A DNA stretch of 28,685 nt from Amanita rubescens (lineage: Eukaryota; Basidiomycota; Agaricomycetes; Agaricales; Amanitaceae), in assembly GCA_015039365.1 (NCBI GenBank), contig WION01000609.1, positions 1 through 28,685 of the forward strand. The letters run 5' to 3'. Below, in pieces: positions 1 through 10,143 of the stretch. Numbering within the stretch: the stretch's first letter is position 1; each line of letters opens with the position of its first letter. The notes under the pieces are model-generated. The model made no database searches. It worked only from the letters and a program-made list of their open reading frames with translations, and was not told the DNA's origin. A program made the position numbers and the translations under genes.

Positions 1-10
1 AGAACATTAC

Positions 11-57
11 CCATTTGCGCCGGTGATAATGACAACGGGACGGAAGGAGTCAGACAT
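11..57 (-). CDS. Short-chain dehydrogenase/reductase, first exon only (partial)
   Basis: Reading the minus strand from the ATG at 57 gives MSDSFRPVVIITGANG. The stretch VVIITGANG is the beta1-turn of the Rossmann NAD(P)-binding fold of the SDR superfamily (TGxxxGxG). The frame then meets GTAATG, a good splice donor at position 10, splitting a Gly codon that would continue the glycine motif. The rest of the gene lies outside the window to the left. Substrate and pathway cannot be told from 16 residues. It is divergent to the tRNA gene on the right. The call rests on one short motif plus a correctly placed donor, so it is moderate. Confidence 0.6.
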
Positions 58-153
58 GGAGCGGAGGAGGAAAACGATTTGGGTAGTATGGTGCTAGTAA
101 GAAGTTCGTACGGTGGTACCTGTGCTGAAAGGAAAAGAAATATGTTTCTGCTA

Positions 154-258
154 GGCGAGATGGCCGAGCGGTCTAAGGCGCCAGATTAAGGACCAGGACA
201 TTCAATGTCCACTGATTCTGGTCCGTAAAGGGCGTGGGTTCGAATCCCACTCTCGTCA
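154..258 (+). tRNA. tRNA-Leu(AAG) with a 24 nt intron
   Basis: The acceptor stem GGCGAGA (154-160) pairs with TCTCGTC (251-257) with one G-T pair, and the discriminator base is A258. The D stem is GCC/GGC. The anticodon stem CCAGA (181-185) pairs with TCTGG (217-221). The T arm is GTGGG-TTCGAAT-CCCAC (234-250). The loop reads TTAAGG before the intron, so the anticodon is AAG (188-190), decoding CTT/CTC leucine codons. The intron (192-215) follows base 37, the canonical site, and contains a GGACA/TGTCC hairpin. A long variable arm (222-233) fits class II tRNA-Leu. The mature RNA would be 81 nt before CCA addition. Confidence 0.95.
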
Positions 259-260
259 CA

Positions 261-266
261 TTTTTT
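261..266 (+). terminator. RNA polymerase III terminator of the tRNA gene
   Basis: A run of six T residues begins two bases after the discriminator base, the standard Pol III stop signal. Confidence 0.85.
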
Positions 267-2410
267 CTGAGGCGTGTACAATTTCACGCGCTCTTTATAC
301 AAACGATTTTTGCATCTGTATCTGCCAATAAAAACATGCCCCGATCTACCTACCACAAGGACCGATGGTACGTGCCCTTTTTCTCTCTCTGGTTTGAACG
401 ATCCAGCGAATTAGGGAATTACCGTACTAGAGACGCTTCACGCGTCGACAAATGCAATGGGGAAAGTGGTGACTTATGACCCCCTCTTGTGTTGGACTAT
501 GGACAATACCAATAAGATAAGCAACAAGGGGAGAGATATCTTCAAGAGTCGGAATCAAGACTGTTGGTCTCTCGCTCAAGCAAGAAAGCGGAAGGGTTCA
601 GCTTTCTGCGGCTCAGGGTCTAGACTCGGGCGCCATAACGACTGCCCTGATCTCAGAGAAGTGTGGGATGAGTTTCCTGCTTTGTTTTGAGCTAGCGGCC
701 TGCCAGTTCAGGTTCCTTGTTCGGGTACCTCATTTGGGGGTTTAAGTGGGGCTCAGCGATGAATGAACTTGCCGCTCGGTGAACACTCGATGAGCGCAAC
801 AGCTCATTCCAGGTATTTCTCTTCCTTGACTGCCGGCCAGAGATGATCGCTTCCAAATCCCCAGTTCCATTCTTGCTAATGACATAATTTCCTTCATTAA
901 GATGTTGCTTAATCTCTTCATCTGGCGAGCCGCCTGCGAGTTTGATTCAGGCAACAAGAATATCACTACTCAACATAATTGAATTGATGTATTCATTGTT
1001 AGGAAAATGACGAGGTACTGAAGAAGCGCTAAGAGCCGCAGATGCATATTCTTCATACGAGGGACATAGAAAAATGGTTGCACAGGTTGGAGAGATTCGT
1101 AGTAGTGGTCTTCAACATTTCACAGGATATGGCGAGTTGTACTTTCGTCCATCTTTTTCAGCGTCCTCATGAATGCAGGCGAGTATTATCACGGATATCG
1201 AAGAAGCTTCACCCCTACTAGGTCCACGACTGGGACCGCAATCACTTTGAAGTGTAGCACATTCAACGCGACGTGAACGCGATTTTTCTCGCGGGAACAT
1301 TTTCTGTCCTTGACGTTACTGTTGGATTGCTGGGCATGCCGCCGCGTGGTGGTCGTGAATGTTGGCCGCACAGTATGTGCTACACAGTAAAGTTGGAAGA
1401 GCTAGGTTTGGGCAAAAGGTTCTCCCCACAACAGGTGTAGGTGGTACAAAGGGAACAGGGGGCGTGAGGTTACTTGGGAGGTGAGAAGTAATAAGCTGAA
1501 CACCCCTAATCTGTAAGTTTCAGTAGTGACAGCTTAGTAGCGTTTGACGTTAATGCTCGTCGGCTCTATTAGTATTTAGGATGGAGACATCACGTCGTCT
1601 AGAAAAAACAAGATACCCAGTATATCATGGAGAGTGTATACGTAGCTAGTGCGTTATGGATTTGCCGGATTCCCGTTAGATAGACATTGAATACATTTTG
1701 GGTCGCGAGGGCAACGTTCAATCGTTCATACTTCGCACTGGAAGCTTTCGCAAACTGTATACGGAGAAGGCGTTGGCGTTACTGGTGCTGTCGAGAGTGG
1801 ATCTGGTCTTGAGGCGGTGGGCCTGATGAGCTCAAGTTCGCAAGAATGGCATAGACGTCATAAATGTGACGCGTTCATCGATTGAAAGTCGACATGACCA
1901 AAGAAAGCGAACGATTAAATTGGCAGGCCAGCTAGTTTTATCTTATCTTATCGCAAAAGTTTCCCTCGTGAATGACCTTGCTGTATTTCGCAAGCACCCT
2001 CGATAAGTCAACTTGAATTTGCTCTTCAGGCACTCGATCAATTAGAACTGGACATCTGAAGAGACCAGAGGTCTCGTATCTGCAAGAGCGACAATATGTA
2101 CTTCTTCGATAGGGCAGAGGATTGATAACGCTGGCATTCTCGTAGTCGTAGGTCAGCTAGTTCACTCGGCCTCGGATAGCAGATAACACATAATCATAAT
2201 TATCTCATTCCATTCCATGCGACCATTGACATTGTGTCCAAATCGTCTAAAACCCTCAGATTTAGTCGATATTCAGGTATACAAGCGCCCGTCCTAGCGC
2301 TACCGGCCGGGAGAAACTTTGTCGGCTACATTTCGGGTTCGGGCCAGCACAAGCCCCAGTACATAACTTTCCCTCCAAATACGGGGCTTACGGCTTCGTC
2401 ATATTTTTTG
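267..2410. other. Long stretch with no confident gene
   Basis: Six-frame reading shows only ORFs under 80 codons without family motifs. No convincing chain of exons was found. The only structured part is the segment near 1131-1199 that recurs inverted at 14.6 kb (separate entry). Otherwise it looks like intergenic or fully decayed DNA. Confidence 0.5.
1131..1199 (-). repeat. 69 bp segment, probable exon remnant, recurring at 14635-14703
   Basis: The minus strand here and the plus strand at 14635-14703 agree at about 55 of 69 bases. Both read IILACIHEDAEKD in one frame. Within that peptide all the differences are third-position silent changes (CTC/CTT, GAC/GAT, AAA/AAG), which points to past selection on a protein. 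Here the frame runs on as GRKYNSPYP, while at 14.6 kb it meets TGA after EKD. The family is not recognised. Confidence 0.45.
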
Positions 2411-2830
2411 ACAATTTTGCGGAAGCGGTGTAGTTGAGTTCGTCGTAGGGGTGGAGGTTGACGGGGTCGATGTAGATTTTGGTGACGAAACGCTTGAGGA
2501 GGGGGCGGGTGTCGTAGGCGTAGTTGGATTGGGAGGACCGGATCAACTCGATTGGAGGGCAGTGGTGGTAGTGGATAAGCCCAGTGTAGTGGCGAATCCC
2601 AGGTTCTTCGAGGCGCTTGACGGAGGCTTTGATGTCTTGGGTAGCGTAGAACCGCTAACTTTTTCGAGCTCGCGGTCTAGGAGGGGGACAAAGATGGCGT
2701 CGGTGGAGGGCTCGATGTCGTGGCGAGCATAGAGCTGTTTTTCGAGCTTGCAGAGGCATCAGTTGAGGCCTGGGGTCGTTAGCGATGTAGTTGTCCTACA
2801 AGTCCAGGATAGCAGGGCGGAGCTGGATCC
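2411..2830 (-). pseudogene. Decayed SPX-domain protein gene
   Basis: Minus-strand translation in shifting frames gives SPX-like pieces in the right order: DNYIAND near 2780, LEKQLYARHD-like near 2735, FVPLLDRELEKV near 2680, then LLKRFVTKIYID near 2490 and RFRKIVKKYDEA near 2415. SPX domains bind inositol polyphosphates in phosphate-sensing proteins (SYG1/XPR1, VTC, PHO81/87/90 types), and LDxELxKI plus FRKIxKKYDK are typical of the domain. An in-frame TAG precedes DNYIAND, and at least two frame changes are needed to join the pieces. GTAAGC follows the last piece and could be an old splice donor. Only the N-terminal domain is seen, so the parent protein class cannot be named. Confidence 0.55.
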
Positions 2831-3057
2831 CGGTGAGCGTTGACCCGGAGTCATTATAAAAGACCTGAGAATCGCGGATCTTAGGAAGGAGCATAGGTCT
2901 CGCGTGTGAGATACAAGTAGTGATGATGAGGGGCATTCAAATCGAGCGTGGGAAGGGATAATGCATGCTTTCGCCAGAGCCGCCTAACCTCGTTAGGCAT
3001 CACAGCGCTTGTCATTAATGTCAGCGCTATCTTTGCGCGCCTTTGCCCCCAACCATC

Positions 3058-6000
3058 ATGGGAACAACGGAAAACAACGGCGAAAGGATTCACATTGCGA
3101 TTACCTGTATGTGTAGTTCAGCCGATTGTGATATATACACTGACTTGCTACGTTGCAGACGTCAAGAGTCTACATCTACCCGAAATCCTGAAGCCTGGAT
3201 TCCGTAGGACTCCATATCGCTTGTACGCTGATGTGTCTATCGACGACTGTCCCAATTACGAGATGTCCTTGCTGGACCCGGAAGCATACGTGACACGCAC
3301 AATGACTTTGTGAGCCGCTCCACCTGCTAATCGGATTCGTCTAACTCTGTTCAGCTTATCCAAACCTTCCGCTACTCTCAACATCAAGCTCTTTGCAAAG
3401 CGGAACCGCCATGAAAATATTCTTCTTGCTCAGACGCAAGTGCAAGTGGATGCCTTCGATGGTGATAAAGATTCTGAAGGTTTGTCCTACCGATAGTTGC
3501 AGCCGCTCGTATTGACAGCCGTTCTAGTCCCTCTGGCTCATTCCATGGACTCTCGGTTAGAAACGATCCCCATCCTGGTCTTCAAGATCACCACCTCGTA
3601 TCGATTCATGGATGCTGCTAATGCTGAATCCATGCGAACATCACTCGAAATCAATCCAACGCTGACCAGGGCATTCGGGTACATAAACCTTCTTGTCAAA
3701 ATTGGCTCCGCCATTTCGGCAGTGAGTGCGCATCACAGTACGGCCCTTCGAATCTAACCAACTATAGCTCAACCCCATTGCTAAAGCTGTCATGGGACTG
3801 ATTGAAATCGCAAACTCGGTAAGCTGATACCAGCATTTTCGAATCGGAACTGATAGTGACTTACAGAAATTCGAAGAGATTCTCAAGCGTAACGAGTCTG
3901 TTCTCCAGTTGGTGGAAGCAGTCGGCAACGTCAGTGTGCTCGTTGTAGACTGGGACGATCCAGAGCTGGACGACCAACGTCCACATCAACTACGAGTGTG
4001 TCGGGAATTGGTACCCGAAATCTATCGCTGCCTTCGTCTCCTGTGGACGCTCTCGGACGAGAAACTTGGTTTGTTCTATTCCACACTACTGCACGCCATC
4101 TAACTCAGTTTTTACCAGGCAAGCGGCTGTCCCAGAAGTCGGAGGCAGCTGTTCAAGCCCACCTCACGTCCCTCCTTGCGCTTGTCAAACGTATGGAATC
4201 GAATACCCAACTGGATATGCAGGAAGCCATTTTCAACATCTCTGACAAAGTCACCGATTTGCGTTAGTACTGGTCGTATTTTATAGCATGCAATGTACTA
4301 ATCAACCTCATTTGTAGATGACCTTGCATGTATCGATAAGCTACATTATGCAAAAGACGTCTCGGCAAGTGAATCAAAGGCATGCCTCCCTGGCACGCGT
4401 GTCGCCCTTCTTGAGCAAATCCAGGACTGGGCTCTGAATCCTATTGGTCGGCGTGCGCTTCTATTACATGGTTCAGCGGGAAAAGGAAAGTCAGCCATCG
4501 TGCATACTGTCGCCATCAAGCTAGAATCTCTCGGTGTTGCCGTGGTGCCATTCTTCGCATTCAACCGCTCTGCGAGGGACCGCTCCCTGTCGCAGCTCAT
4601 TCCTACTTGGGCCAAGCAGCTCGCTGAGTCGAACCCACAATATCTGCGTTACTTGCACACTCTCCCTCCCAAACAACTTCAGAGCTCGGATACACTTGCC
4701 CAGCGTGATCTGGTGATCAAGGGACTGGCCAGCATTGACAGCAAGGTGCCCGTCATATTTGCTATTGACGCGCTTGATGAATGTCCTGCAGAAGACGCAC
4801 ACACTCTTTTCCGTGTACTAGGGGAATTGCTCTCGACCTCGGAACTTCCCCACTTCGTCCACTTTCTTTTCACATTCCGCCCGGACAAAAGTATCACCAG
4901 TCCACTCAGCAATCTCCCTGCCTTCAGCCTCTCTATTGACGACGTCGATGGTACCGCTACAGACATCCACACCTTCGTCGCGGACCAACTCGGGCCCGAC
5001 CTCCAGGATATGATCGACGATGTCGCCAAAGCGTCGCAGACGCTGTTCCAATGTGCGGCCGTCCTCTGCCTTGAATTGAAGAGTGCGCGAGGGCCGAAGT
5101 TGTCGTCGGACCGACATGATTTTCTTCAGAGAGTGAGGGAAGCACCCGGCCAGCCCCTCTATGCGACTTACCGTGCCATCCTAAAGATGCACTTCGACGA
5201 GAGGAATGCCAAGCTCTTGCAGCTCTTTCGTCGCGTCGTGTCATGGATTTTCCTTGTGCGGTCACCTCAACCCCGTCAGGTGCTACAAGCATTTGCCGCT
5301 TTATTGCTTCCTATCAATGAGCAATCAGACGTGGATGAGATCCTTGCATGGCTTGGCTCGCTGCTGAGCGGGACCATGCCAGAGGATAATACACCCATTT
5401 GCCCACTCCATACATCCTTACGCGACTTTCTTCTGGACACTACTGAAAGTGGTGCGTTTTCCATAGATTTCGACCACCGCTCGCAGGAGGAGATTGCATG
5501 GGCATGTCTGAGGATCATGAACACCAGTCTCGAGTTCAATATCTGCAAACTAGACACATCCTTCGCCTTGAACTCAGAGATCGAGGACCTTCCCCAACGA
5601 GTGAAGAAGCACATTTCTCCCGAGCTTCGCTACGCATGTGTAGCAACCGCGCAGCATTTGCGGAGTGCTTTACCACCATCTACCACAAATCGATGCTTGA
5701 GATCTACTGTTTTACATAAACTCAGCACCAAGGTGCTTGTCGGGATTGCCTGTGTCGTACTGGTTTACATGAGCACCAGCCTCGCTTTTCTGTTCCTCGC
5801 AGCTGTACTGAAGTTTTTCTACCATGATCGGGGAAAAGTCTATGCACCTCCACCTACTGATTTACAACTTAAGGCCCTTGACGAGCTGAAATCCTTCTTG
5901 CAACGTAAATTCCTATACTGGCTCGAGGCACACAGCTGCATGCAGACACAACAAGATCACCCAGGTACAATGCTTCCCCTGTTCCTTGAGTGGGCCATGG

Positions 6001-8342
6001 TGAGTAGAACATGGTACGGATTTATGATGTGCAATTAATACTGTTTACAGTCCATAGGAGATGAAGCCTCGAAAAACCTTCTTCAGGATTATATCAAATT
6101 TGAGGAGCAGTTTCGTGAAGGGTATATGCTCTCAGCTCCACAGATATACTACTCTGGCCTTGCATTCGCCCCACAAAAGTCCTTAGTCCTACAATTGTAC
6201 AGCTCTCTATTTTGCAACTTAATAACTGTCTCTGGAGACGTTGACATTGTGTGGCCACTCTCAAAACCTCTTGTGATTTATGGAAGATCTTCCGTTATGG
6301 CCATTGCATTCTCGCCAGACAGCACACGCATTGCGTTGGGGTCTCATGACGGGACGATCGAGGTGTGGGATGTGATGACAGGGCAGCAGGTTGGCGAGGC
6401 TCTGAGAGGACATGAAGATTGGGTCTCCTCTGTCGTGTTCTCACCAGATGGCACACGCATTGCGTCGGGGTCTCATGACAAGACGATCAGGGTGTGGGAT
6501 GTGGTAACGGGGAAGCAGGTCGGCGAGGCTCTGAGAGGGCATGAACGTTGGGTCCGCTCTGTCGCGTTCTCACCAGAAGGCACATGCATTGTGTCGGGGT
6601 CTCATGACAAGACAATCAGGGTGTGGGATGCGGTGACAGGGCAGCAGGTCGGCGAGACTCTAAGAGGGCATGAACATTCCGTCTGCTCTGTCGCATTCTC
6701 ACCAGATGGCACACGCATTGTGTCGGGGTCTCATGACAAGACAATCAGAGTGTGGGATGCGATGATAGGGCAGCAGGTTGGCGAGGCTCTGAGAGGGCAT
6801 GAACATTCAGTCTGCTCTGTTGCATTCTCACCAGACAGCACACGCATTGTGTCGGGGTCTCATGACAAGATGATCAGGGTGTGGGATGTGGTGACAGGGC
6901 AGCAGGTCAGCAATGCTCTGAGAGGGCATGAAGGTTCAGTCCACTCTGTCGCATTCTCGCCAGGTGGCACACGCATTGTGTCGGCGTCTCGTGACAAGAT
7001 GATCAGGATGTGGAACGCGGTGACAGGGCAGCAGGTCGGCGAGACTCTAAGAAGGCATGGAGATTCTGTCTGCTCTGTCGTGTTCTCACCAAAAGGCATA
7101 CGCATTGTGTCGGGGTTCCATGACAAGACGATCAGGGTGTGGGATGCGGTAATGGAGCAGCAGGTCAACAAGGCTCTGAGAGCGGTCTGCTCTGTCGCAT
7201 TCTCACCAGACAGCACACGCATTGTGTCGGGGTCTGATGACAGGATGATCGGGGTGTGGGATGCGGTGACAGGGCAGAAGGTCAGCAAGGCTCTGAGAGG
7301 GCATGAAGGACCAGTCATCTCTGTCGCATTCTCGCCAGATGGCACACGCATTGTGTCGGGGTCTCATGACAAGACGATCAGGGTGTGGGATGCGGTACTA
7401 ACAGGGCAGCAGGTCGGCTCTGAGTCTCTGAGAGGGCATGAAAATTGGGTCTCCTCTGTCGTGTTCTCACCAGATGGCACACACATTGCGTCGGGGTCTC
7501 ATGACAAGACGATCAGGGTGTGGGATGCGGTGACGGGGCAGCAGGTTGGCGAGGCTCTGAGAGGGCATGAACATTGGGTCCGCTCTGTCGCGTTCTCGCC
7601 AGAAGGTGCACGCATTGTGTCGGGGTCTCATGACAAGACGATCAGGGTGTGGGATGTGGTGACAAGGCAGCAGGTCGGCGAGGCTCTGAGAGGGCATGGA
7701 CATTCGGTCTGCACTGTCGCGTTCTCACCAGAAGGCACACGCATTGTGTCGGGGTCTTGTGACAAGACGATCAGGGTGTGGGATGCGGTAACGGGGCAGC
7801 AGGTCGGCGAGGCTCTGAGAGGGCATGAACATTGGGTCTACTCTGTCGCATTCTCGCCAGACGGCACTCACATTGTGTCGGGGTCTTGTGACGAGACGAT
7901 CAGGCTGTGGGATGCAGTGACGGGGCAGCAGGTTGGCAAGACTCTGAGAGGGCATGAAGATTGGGTTTACTCTGTCGCGTTCTCACCAGATGGCACACGC
8001 ATTGTATCGGGGTCTCATGACAAGACGATTAGGGTGTGGGATGCGGTGACGGGGCAGCAGGTCGGCGAGGCTTTGACCAATGACAATAAGATCAGGGCGT
8101 GGGATGTGTCAACAGGGCAGGTGAATATCCATCTTACTCGCCAGGCTTGGCACCGTCGAGATGGTTGGTTCCACTTCAGCAAGAATGAACCACAATCATA
8201 CATTCTCTGGATCCCCCATTCACTGCGCCACCGACATTCTATTTGGTACCCATGCAATATGGTCATAACTGTGCATCCAAAAATTGCTGTTCAGTTTGAG
8301 GAAGCTGCCTTGGGTCCTGACTGGGCAAAGATCAAAAGGTGA
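3058..8342 (+). CDS. NACHT-WD40 (NWD) NLR-like protein, C2-like N terminus, 1632 aa, nine exons
   Basis: Exons are 3058-3106, 3159-3309, 3355-3479, 3519-3721 (3528 is an alternative in-frame start for this exon), 3768-3818, 3867-4068, 4119-4262, 4318-5999 and 6051-8342. All are joined in frame by GT-AG introns of about 39-55 nt. An N-terminal C2-like region (residues about 10-110) is followed by a linker. The NACHT domain follows, with Walker A GSAGKGKS (360-367) and Walker B VIFAIDALDEC (454-464). A strongly hydrophobic stretch lies at about 778-808. Fourteen WD40 repeats (about 950-1545) and a short tail end the protein. Family members (HET-E/NWD type) are intracellular receptors for non-self recognition or incompatibility, where the WD propellers bind the ligand and NACHT oligomerises with nucleotide. 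Ligand and output are unknown here. The frame is intact over 4.9 kb of coding sequence, so the gene is probably functional. Exon 4 acceptor choice is the least certain boundary. Confidence 0.9.
6290..8080 (+). repeat. Tandem array of fourteen WD40-coding repeats, about 129 bp each
   Basis: The units share the core SVAFSPDGTRIVSGSHDKTI and RVWDAVTGQQVGEALRGHE, usually 43 codons long, with high nucleotide identity. Variation concentrates in the few residues after GHE (DWVSS, RWVRS, HSVCS, GSVHS, GPVIS, HWVYS). Unit 7 lacks about five codons (ALRAVCSV) and unit 9 has small in-frame insertions (AVLTGQQVGSESL). A fifteenth partial unit (KIRAWDVSTGQ) ends the array. Fourteen units would build two seven-bladed propellers. 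Confidence 0.9.
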
Positions 8343-8649
8343 TTTTGCCTCTGTCCTTATTATACCTTGTTTGGGATTTAGGACTGTGTAACTGTAGTCA
8401 TCTCCTCTAGGAGTATCATTTCCTGCTTATGTGCAGTCATTGTTAAGTTTCGTGATGTCATAAGGGGTGAGCCGGTGAGCATCCGTAGTGTACTTTCCAT
8501 CGAGATTATTGAAGAAGTCGAGAACATCCATGGGAGATGTGACTTTAAATCTCAAGCGGTTGGAGCTGCCAGGCATTAAACCGCCGACCGTGCGCTTCAA
8601 TGAATCATGACACCAAGGTCACCTTTCTCGAACCCCAGGGCTGATTGCA
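8343..8649. other. Intergenic region downstream of the NWD gene
   Basis: No coding pattern or repeat was recognised. It probably holds the 3' end signals of the NWD gene. Confidence 0.4.
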
Positions 8650-9215
8650 ATGGAAGACCAAAAAGCGCAAGATTTGCCTCCGAACTCCTGCAAGAGCACC
8701 AGAAGCACGGCCTCTTCGAATATGAATCCAAGCAACGAGGAGCCGCGAGCGGTGCGGAATGCTTCGGCAATCCATGTCTCTTTCATGGTAAGGAAGTGCT
8801 CATCAACGACTGAAGACTGAACTTGGATATAAAACGACTAATGGCTCGCAAAGATAGACGGGATAGTCTTTATTCGGGTCCAACGTTCGAGAGGGTTCAA
8901 CCTCCTTCAAGTGACCGATACCCAATGCAACTATCTCGTGCATATTGCTTTCGATGAGAATCAACATCGGAAAAATCATTAATGCAGGGACCAAGGGGAA
9001 AGGGGAAAAAAATTCAGAGGCAGAGGAGAGGGTGCCGGGAAGACGCGCCGACATCCTTAAAAAAGCACAAGCATGGGATCTATCCAGTACCAGAAGAAAC
9101 TGCGCGTAACTTGAGCGAGGCGGTGCTCGTAAGGATTGATATCCTGTGCGCACAAGGGGAACAAGTAATGGCCAATTTAACTTGACAGATGAGCGAAGCA
9201 TCGTACTTAGCATGA
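8650..9215 (+). CDS. Candidate small four-exon gene, 129 aa, unknown function
   Basis: This model is inferred from splice signals only; no family is recognised. Exons 8650-8787, 8854-8937, 8988-9128 and 9189-9215 join in frame and end in TGA. The introns (66, 50 and 60 nt) have donors GTAAGG, GTGCAT and GTAAGG and acceptors AAAG, GCAG and ACAG. The first and third contain branch-like ACTAAT and TTTAAC. Intron sizes match those of the neighbouring NWD gene. The product is polar, Ser/Asn-rich at first (STRSTASSNMNPSN), with a basic patch (GKGKKIQRQRRG) in exon 3. A 159-codon ORF on the opposite strand (8803-9282) competes for the same DNA and has no better support. The start could lie further upstream. 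Confidence 0.35.
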
Positions 9216-10143
9216 TTTCCATATCGAGCACAGCACATTTAGCAAGAAAGATAACTGAAAATGTTGCCTGACAACCAAACATGAGCGATCTTCCGTCGAG
9301 GTGATCAATTTGTTGATCATAAGGATTCTGCGACTTAACTTTCGGACCAGCCGCAGATCAAGAAGGATTAGACGTTGTTGCTTCTAGGGGAACGCGTATC
9401 AAATGCCTAAAGCAATCCCAAGTTGATGGCAGTACGGCATCAAATGTATTAAGGGACCTGTCGTTGGTCGTTGGTGAGTAAATACGTATGTATATGTATC
9501 TTACCTTTTGACCAAACACGCTGAAATTTCTTTCCTATGGTTGTCCAGCCAGCAAACGCTCATGAATGGGCGCTTTGACTACTTGGGGTTAAGCAACGGT
9601 CAGACGGAAACTGGAATATAATCACACGTCATGGGCGGCGATTTTGTATAAAAAAAGAATAAGGGGGTGGGGAAACGCTTATGTTTGAACTCATTGAATG
9701 GCCTGTGCATATGACACACTTCGTCCCCTCTTGGATAGAGCGCGCAGATCGTTTATTATCGACGATCCTTGGGTAGATATGACCACAAAAATTGGCACTG
9801 GCTCTACAACGTTGAGGGAGAGGATAAGTAAGCGAGCATAATGGATGTGGGAAAGGATAAGGTTCGATGGCATGTGCACCGCCCTGTCTCCATACCTTAT
9901 ATACCTGGCTAGCTTGGCCCTGCTGACATTTTATTCGTTCGTTCTTTCCTCCGGTTTGACAGTATGTCCCCTTACATTTTCCGTCCGGCTAATCTCACCA
10001 AGCGCTATAGTTGTCATCTCTGGGCTTGCCTGGTTGCACCCCTGGTCTTTTTATCTGACTTCTGTGAAGCAGTCAAAGTCATTCATTCCCATCGACCCTA
10101 GAAAGCAGGAAATCTTTCTAATTAAAGCACCATTGGCAGCGCC
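9216..10143. other. Intergenic region; promoter of the ferritin-like gene at its right end
   Basis: No coding pattern was recognised in either strand. A TATA-like CTTATATACC lies near 9896-9905, followed by pyrimidine-rich DNA up to the start codon at 10144, which fits a fungal promoter and leader. A 100-codon ORF (9845-10147) is not supported. Confidence 0.4.

Noticed and set aside
6860..7955. Long minus-strand open frames across the WD40 array (6860-7351, 7467-7703, 7725-7955)
   Set aside because: They are antisense shadows of the repeated WD40 codons, repeating with the same period, and carry no independent support.
6290..8080. Regular direct repeats that could suggest a CRISPR-like array
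   Set aside because: The period is 129 bp with no unique spacers; translation shows WD40 repeats in one frame.
8803..9282. 159-codon minus-strand ORF
   Set aside because: No motif, no splice context; the plus strand offers a spliced model over the same DNA. Not excluded, but not supported.
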